A stretch of 16,462 nucleotides of DNA. Origin: an uncultured Maritalea sp. (GTDB lineage Bacteria > Pseudomonadota > Alphaproteobacteria > Rhizobiales > Devosiaceae). Shown one piece after another: positions 13,339-16,462 of the stretch. Position 1 is the first letter of the stretch; each line of letters begins with the position of its first letter. The notes below the pieces were generated by a model that had not been told where the DNA came from, did no database searches, and saw only the letters and a list, made by a program, of their open reading frames with translations. Location of the stretch: assembly GCA_913055925.1 (NCBI GenBank), contig CAJXLH010000021.1, positions 1-16,462 on the forward strand, read 5' to 3'. The position numbers and the translations under genes are program-made.

Positions 13339-14692
13339 AAGCGCCTGCATCTACTTTGGCAAAAAGGTCTGGCATTCTTAGTTTCAAAAGAACGAGGAAT
13401 ACCAAGCTTCTACCGATAAAGAAGCTATGTAGCGCCCACCAAAGGCCGACGATGCCGAATAGCGGCGTTGCAACAGCCCATACGATTGCAAAAATTATTG
13501 TCGAAATAATCATGCCATTGCGCATGTCTGAGCCCATGGTGGCCCCGGCAAATACACCGTCAAGCACGAATGCGAGTACACCAAAAACGGGCGCGATTGC
13601 GGCGACCAGCAAATAGTTACGTGCCGTTTCGCGCACCACTTCGTTTGTCGACATAAAGTCGATAATCATCGGTCCGGTGATCATAAAAATGATGGTCAAG
13701 ACGCCGGAGAGAATGAACCCCCAAAGCGATGAAAGCTTAATCGCATCCACAAAAGCAGGGCGCCAGCGCGCGCCGATTGCTTTGCCGCACAATTGTTCGG
13801 ACGCTGCCGCCAAGCCATCAAGGAAAAACGCAGCGACCATGAGGAAGTGCAATAGAATGCCGTTTGCGGCGAGAATGTCATCACCGGCACGGGCGCCTTG
13901 CGATGCAAAGAAGGAAAACACCGCGCTCAACAGGACCGAACGAACAAGAATGTCGCCGCTCAATCCGAGCAGCTTCTTGATTTGTTGAGTGTTGAGAAGA
14001 TCAGCTTCAGCCAGTTTCTGGGACAGTTTCGATAGGCCGCCGAGCTGAACAATTGCCCAGCCAATACCGAGCACAAGCATTATGATTTGCGCAGCAACAG
14101 TGCCCCATGCAACCCCCGCAATTCCCATGTCGAGCCTAAAGGTAAAGGCAATTGAAAGTCCGATATTTGACAGGTTGAGAATGAGTTGAAGGATAAGCGC
14201 AGTAAAGCTCTGACCGCGGCCCAAGAACCAGCCGACCAATGCAAAATTCATCAAGACGAAGGGTGCTGCAAGCACGCGGATATAAAAATACTGCTGGAAG
14301 GCCGTAACAACTTCGTCGCTCGCGCCGTAGGCGAAGCTTGCAAATTGCGCGATGGGCACCATCAAAGCCAGAACAACAAGGCCCGCGCTAAAACCAACCG
14401 TGAGCGCGCGCACCAGATGTGCAGACTGTGCGGTTTCATCACGCGCGCCAAAGGCTTGTGCGGTCAACCCAGTTGTTGAAAGACGCAAGAAGTAGAAAAT
14501 GGCGGCGATGAAATCAAAAACCAAACCACCAAGTAGCAAACCACCAAGGAGATGAACTTCACCCAAGCGACCTACAATGGTGGTATCCGCAATGCCAACA
14601 AGTGGCTCGGTGACAAAGGCGACGGCCGTTGGCAGGGCAATGTGCCAAACATCTTTGTGGCCCACTTTAAATGGGTAGCTTTTAGCCGTCAT
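13337..14692 (-). CDS. MATE family efflux transporter (DinF-like)
   Basis: A 451-residue integral inner-membrane protein with about twelve hydrophobic segments in two similar halves, typical of the multidrug and toxic compound extrusion family, which exports cationic or aromatic compounds in exchange for Na+ or H+. The start (WHIALPTAVAFVTEPLVGIADTTIVGRLG) is the usual MATE first helix and loop. AQAFGARDE (near residues 78-86) and the second-half LDGLAAASEQLCGKAIGAR are equivalent positions in each half, as in DinF-type proteins. Substrate and coupling ion cannot be read from the sequence. ATG 14692 is preceded by AGGTGA, a perfect six-base match to the 16S tail. That site lies in a long inverted repeat that could hide it. 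The gene is convergent with pyrD and lies downstream of the DUF6460 gene on the same strand. Confidence 0.93.
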   Translation of the reverse strand: MTAKSYPFKVGHKDVWHIALPTAVAFVTEPLVGIADTTIVGRLGEVHLLGGLLLGGLVFDFIAAIFYFLRLSTTGLTAQAFGARDETAQSAHLVRALTVGFSAGLVVLALMVPIAQFASFAYGASDEVVTAFQQYFYIRVLAAPFVLMNFALVGWFLGRGQSFTALILQLILNLSNIGLSIAFTFRLDMGIAGVAWGTVAAQIIMLVLGIGWAIVQLGGLSKLSQKLAEADLLNTQQIKKLLGLSGDILVRSVLLSAVFSFFASQGARAGDDILAANGILLHFLMVAAFFLDGLAAASEQLCGKAIGARWRPAFVDAIKLSSLWGFILSGVLTIIFMITGPMIIDFMSTNEVVRETARNYLLVAAIAPVFGVLAFVLDGVFAGATMGSDMRNGMIISTIIFAIVWAVATPLFGIVGLWWALHSFFIGRSLVFLVLLKLRMPDLFAKVDAGA

Positions 14693-14695
14693 AAT

Positions 14696-14743
14696 TCACC
14701 TAATGCTGAATGCGCAAATGCGCCAAGAGATTCGATTAGGTGA
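14696..14743 (-). promoter_or_regulatory. nested inverted repeat burying the MATE ribosome binding site
   Basis: On the minus strand the distal arm TCACCTAAT (14743-14735) is an exact complement of the proximal arm ATTAGGTGA (14704-14696), which contains AGGTGA, four bases from the ATG. Inside lie GAAT/ATTC (14733-14730 with 14711-14708) and GCGC/GCGC (14723-14720 with 14715-14712) closing on ATTT. That gives 17 pairs in 48 bases with one six-base bulge. The distal arm repeats the anti-Shine-Dalgarno word UCACCU. It matches no riboswitch class I know. It could instead be a pair of protein-binding half-sites in DNA. Confidence 0.55.
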
Positions 14744-14772
14744 TTTTAGCCCGCGCGCAATCGCGCAGGCAA
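14743..14772 (-). promoter_or_regulatory. candidate promoter of the MATE gene
   Basis: TTGCCT (14767-14772) and TAAAAT (14743-14748), read on the minus strand, are 18 bases apart. TAAAAT matches the -10 consensus at five of six bases. Transcription would start near 14736, inside the distal arm of the inverted repeat. A GCGCG-attg-CGCGC hairpin (14753-14766) fills the spacer. Confidence 0.45.
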
Positions 14773-14774
14773 GA

Positions 14775-14792
14775 ATTGGTTGTGATTGGTTG
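14775..14792. repeat. tandem direct repeat ATTGGTTG-tg-ATTGGTTG
   Basis: Two identical eight-base words (14775-14782 and 14785-14792) repeat with a ten-base period, one helical turn, directly upstream of the -35-like word of the MATE promoter and just after the DUF6460 stop. Tandem half-sites at this spacing are typical for OmpR/PhoB-type response regulators. The binding protein is unknown. Confidence 0.45.
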
Positions 14793-14797
14793 CGCGC

Positions 14798-15100
14798 TTA
14801 CGAAATGAAGCGCTTCCAAAGACGAATGCAAACGTAAAGCGGGAAGACAATCGCGGCGCCAAAGCCAAACCATACGCCAAGGTCGCCCATAAAGCTGCCA
14901 AGGTCAGCGAAGGTACGGCCTACATATGTTCCCAATGTGCCAAAGATCGTGCCTGGCGTGATGTCCATCATCCGCATCACAAACCCAACGATTAGCGACA
15001 GGAAAACCAGTTTTAGAAATACCCGTTTTGGGCTACCGCCAAAAAAATTCCGCTGGCTGTGATCGCGTTCGTCGTCGCGGTAGTTTTCTGAATTGCTCAT
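14798..15100 (-). CDS. DUF6460 family small membrane protein
   Basis: A 100-residue protein. After a charged N-terminus (about 1-18), FFGGSPKRVFLKLVFLSLIVGFVMRMMDITP and the second hydrophobic segment near 74-94 (GVWFGFGAAIVFPLYVCIRL) match the DUF6460 pattern of Hyphomicrobiales: GGSP motif, first membrane helix, ITPG turn, amphipathic middle, second membrane helix. Function unknown. An open frame continues upstream to 15457, but that part is antisense to the helicase gene. I chose ATG 15100 because it has GGGGAA just upstream and fits the family length. The gene is divergent from the helicase gene; MATE follows on the same strand after 105 bases, so readthrough into MATE is possible. Confidence 0.85.
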   Translation of the reverse strand: MSNSENYRDDERDHSQRNFFGGSPKRVFLKLVFLSLIVGFVMRMMDITPGTIFGTLGTYVGRTFADLGSFMGDLGVWFGFGAAIVFPLYVCIRLWKRFIS

Positions 15101-15116
15101 TTTGTTCCCCAACAAA
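15101..15116 (-). promoter_or_regulatory. hairpin with the ribosome binding site in its loop, before the DUF6460 gene
   Basis: On the minus strand TTTGTT-GGGG-AACAAA (15116-15101) is a perfect six-pair hairpin whose GGGG loop is the probable Shine-Dalgarno core. It ends directly at the start codon. The stem is AT-rich and weak, so an effect on translation is only a possibility. Confidence 0.35.
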
Positions 15117-15177
15117 TTCAGTTTACCGCTCAACAAATGTCTGGCGGTCTTGTTTCGGTGAGTTAAATATAGGGGCA

Positions 15178-16462
15178 ATGCGCAAATCAACAAGTTCAGC
15201 ATCGAAAAAAAGCAAAATTGAACCGGATCTCTTTTCTGAGAGTTGGGGCTTGCCGAATGCTGTACAGCATTGGTTCTTGGACCGAAAGTGGGCACCGCGT
15301 GCGCACCAGCTCGATATGCTTGAAGCCGACAAGACCGGAAAATCCGCATTGCTGATCGCGCCGACTGGTGCGGGTAAAACGCTGGCTGGCTTCTTGCCGT
15401 CGATTTGCGATTTGGCTGAGAACGCGCATAAGGGTATGCACACGCTTTACATCTCACCGCTCAAGGCATTGGCAGTGGATGTGGCGCGCAATCTGACAGA
15501 CCCGATCAATGAAATGGCGCTCGACATTCGGGTCGAAACGCGAACCGGGGATACGCCATCGTCGCGCCGGCAACGCCAACGGTTTGATCCGCCGCACATC
15601 CTGATGACAACACCAGAGCAGCTTGCTTTGATGCTGTCGCACAAAGAAGCGCCCAAGCTGTTTGGCAGTTTAAAGCGCGTCGTTTTGGACGAACTCCACG
15701 CTTTGGCACTTTCGAAGCGCGGTGACCTTTTGGCGCTCGGTCTCGCGCGGCTTGGCAAGCTTTGTCCTGACCTCAAAATCTCTGCTTTGTCGGCAACCGT
15801 TGCGAAACCGGAGATGCTGCGCGAGTGGATCGGACGGCCCAAACCTGAGCGCGAAGTTGCCTTTGTGACGAACACTGGTGGCGCAGATCCCCATGTCGAG
15901 ATTTTGGCAAGTGACGACCGTGTGCCGTGGGCAGGGCACTCTGCGCAATATGCAGTGCCTGAGCTATTGGAGATCATCAAGCAGAACGGCACAACGCTAC
16001 TTTTCGTCAATACGCGTTCGCAAGCAGAGCTGCTTTTCCAATCACTTTGGGAGTTGAATGATGATGGCTTGGCGATTGCGCTTCACCACGGTTCGCTCGA
16101 CGTGGAGCAGCGACGGAAGGTCGAGGCAGCAATGGTCGCCGGAAAACTTCAAGCCGTTGTTTGTACTTCCACGCTTGATCTTGGCATCGACTGGGGCGAT
16201 GTGGATCTTGTGGTGCAAATTGGCGCACCGAAAGGCTCGTCCCGCTTGTTGCAGCGCATAGGGCGTTCAAACCACCGTTTAGACGAGCCATCACGCGCAT
16301 TGCTGGTGCCTGCCAATCGTTTTGAAGTGCTCGAGTGTGAGGCCGCCAAAGAAGCGGTTGAAGAGCGCGCACAAGACAGCGAAGATCCGCAACCGGGCGG
16401 GCTCGACGTGTTGGCGCAGCATATCCTTGGTATGGCTTGTTCCGCGCCATTCAACGCTGTTG
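15178..16462 (+). CDS. ligase-associated DNA damage response DEXH box helicase (Lhr-like), 3' end cut by window
   Basis: The first 428 codons of a superfamily 2 helicase of the Lhr group, the type encoded in bacteria with an ATP-dependent DNA ligase, an exonuclease and the phosphoesterase PdeM. Helicase motifs in order are: RAHQLDML (Q-motif region, near 41-48), Walker A APTGAGKT (61-68), SPLKALAVD, TTPEQL, Walker B DELH (171-174), SALSAT (motif III, 202-207), LLFVNTRSQAE (motif IV), TSTLDLGIDWGDVD (motif V) and QRIGRSNHR (motif VI, 359-367). Family members are usually about 800 residues, so roughly half is missing. ATG 15178 follows AGGGG at a tight two-base spacing. The 77-base gap upstream is shared with the divergent DUF6460 gene, and no alphaproteobacterial LexA box (GTTC-N7-GTTC) is seen there. 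A pdeM-like gene is expected just downstream, outside the window. Confidence 0.93.
   Translation, partial: MRKSTSSASKKSKIEPDLFSESWGLPNAVQHWFLDRKWAPRAHQLDMLEADKTGKSALLIAPTGAGKTLAGFLPSICDLAENAHKGMHTLYISPLKALAVDVARNLTDPINEMALDIRVETRTGDTPSSRRQRQRFDPPHILMTTPEQLALMLSHKEAPKLFGSLKRVVLDELHALALSKRGDLLALGLARLGKLCPDLKISALSATVAKPEMLREWIGRPKPEREVAFVTNTGGADPHVEILASDDRVPWAGHSAQYAVPELLEIIKQNGTTLLFVNTRSQAELLFQSLWELNDDGLAIALHHGSLDVEQRRKVEAAMVAGKLQAVVCTSTLDLGIDWGDVDLVVQIGAPKGSSRLLQRIGRSNHRLDEPSRALLVPANRFEVLECEAAKEAVEERAQDSEDPQPGGLDVLAQHILGMACSAPFNAV

Noticed and set aside
14753..14766. GCGCG-caat-CGCGC hairpin as terminator of the DUF6460 gene
   Set aside because: The stem is five pairs with no T-run on the minus strand, and it lies in the spacer of the candidate MATE promoter.
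15101..15457. N-terminal extension of the DUF6460 protein up to 15457
   Set aside because: The extra residues are antisense to the helicase gene, and the family length and Shine-Dalgarno fit ATG 15100.
15447..16450. Minus-strand open frames opposite the helicase gene
   Set aside because: The plus strand encodes ordered helicase motifs I to VI; the antisense frames show Arg/Ser-rich shadow composition.

Overview
The window is an ordinary-looking, densely packed stretch of an alphaproteobacterial chromosome, most likely from the order Hyphomicrobiales (Rhizobiales). The evidence is the combination of a class I lysyl-tRNA synthetase, a DUF952-pyrD pair, a DUF6460 membrane protein, a DUF3422 protein, a TerB-family protein of the type common in rhizobia, and a helicase of the 'ligase-associated DNA damage response' type. 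Base composition looks close to half G+C, low for the group, which would fit a marine genus; that last point is a guess. I see no insertion sequence, integrase, CRISPR array, tRNA or rRNA.

Layout. 1-1216 (minus): threonine dehydratase ilvA, cut by the window start. 1461-2762 (plus): DUF3422 membrane-anchored protein. 2769-6921 (minus): a run transcribed as GT2 glycosyltransferase, GntR/FCD regulator, small alpha/beta hydrolase and P1-family (DmpA/NylC-like) self-processing hydrolase; the last three are tightly coupled. 7011-7838 (plus): orphan periplasmic solute-binding protein, overlapping tail to tail with a sterol desaturase/fatty acid hydroxylase-family enzyme (7810-8685, minus). 8780-9187 (minus): TerB-like protein, divergent from lysK (9405-11012, plus). 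11061-11696 (minus): XRE-S24 (LexA/CI-like) repressor. 11873-13330 (plus): DUF952 gene and pyrD. 13337-14692 (minus): MATE efflux transporter. 14798-15100 (minus): DUF6460 protein. 15178-end (plus): DEXH helicase, cut by the window end.

No gene-free stretch exceeds 300 bases; the longest gaps are 1217-1460 and 9188-9404. The four convergent gene pairs are very compact (gaps of 6, 6 and 48 bases and one 29-base overlap). Two of them carry a small GCCGA/TCGGC-core hairpin that contains both stop codons.

Most genes are household functions: isoleucine and pyrimidine synthesis, lysyl-tRNA charging and DNA repair. The parts worth a second look are regulatory or architectural. Upstream of the MATE gene lie a tandem direct repeat, a promoter-like element and a 48-base nested inverted repeat whose proximal arm is the ribosome binding site. 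The GntR-hydrolase-P1 hydrolase module may act on an amide or ester substrate. The GT2 enzyme carries an extra N-terminal domain. Three perfect 12-base palindromes sit at 26-27 base spacing inside the DUF3422 gene. I did not find a clearly new defence or mobile system.
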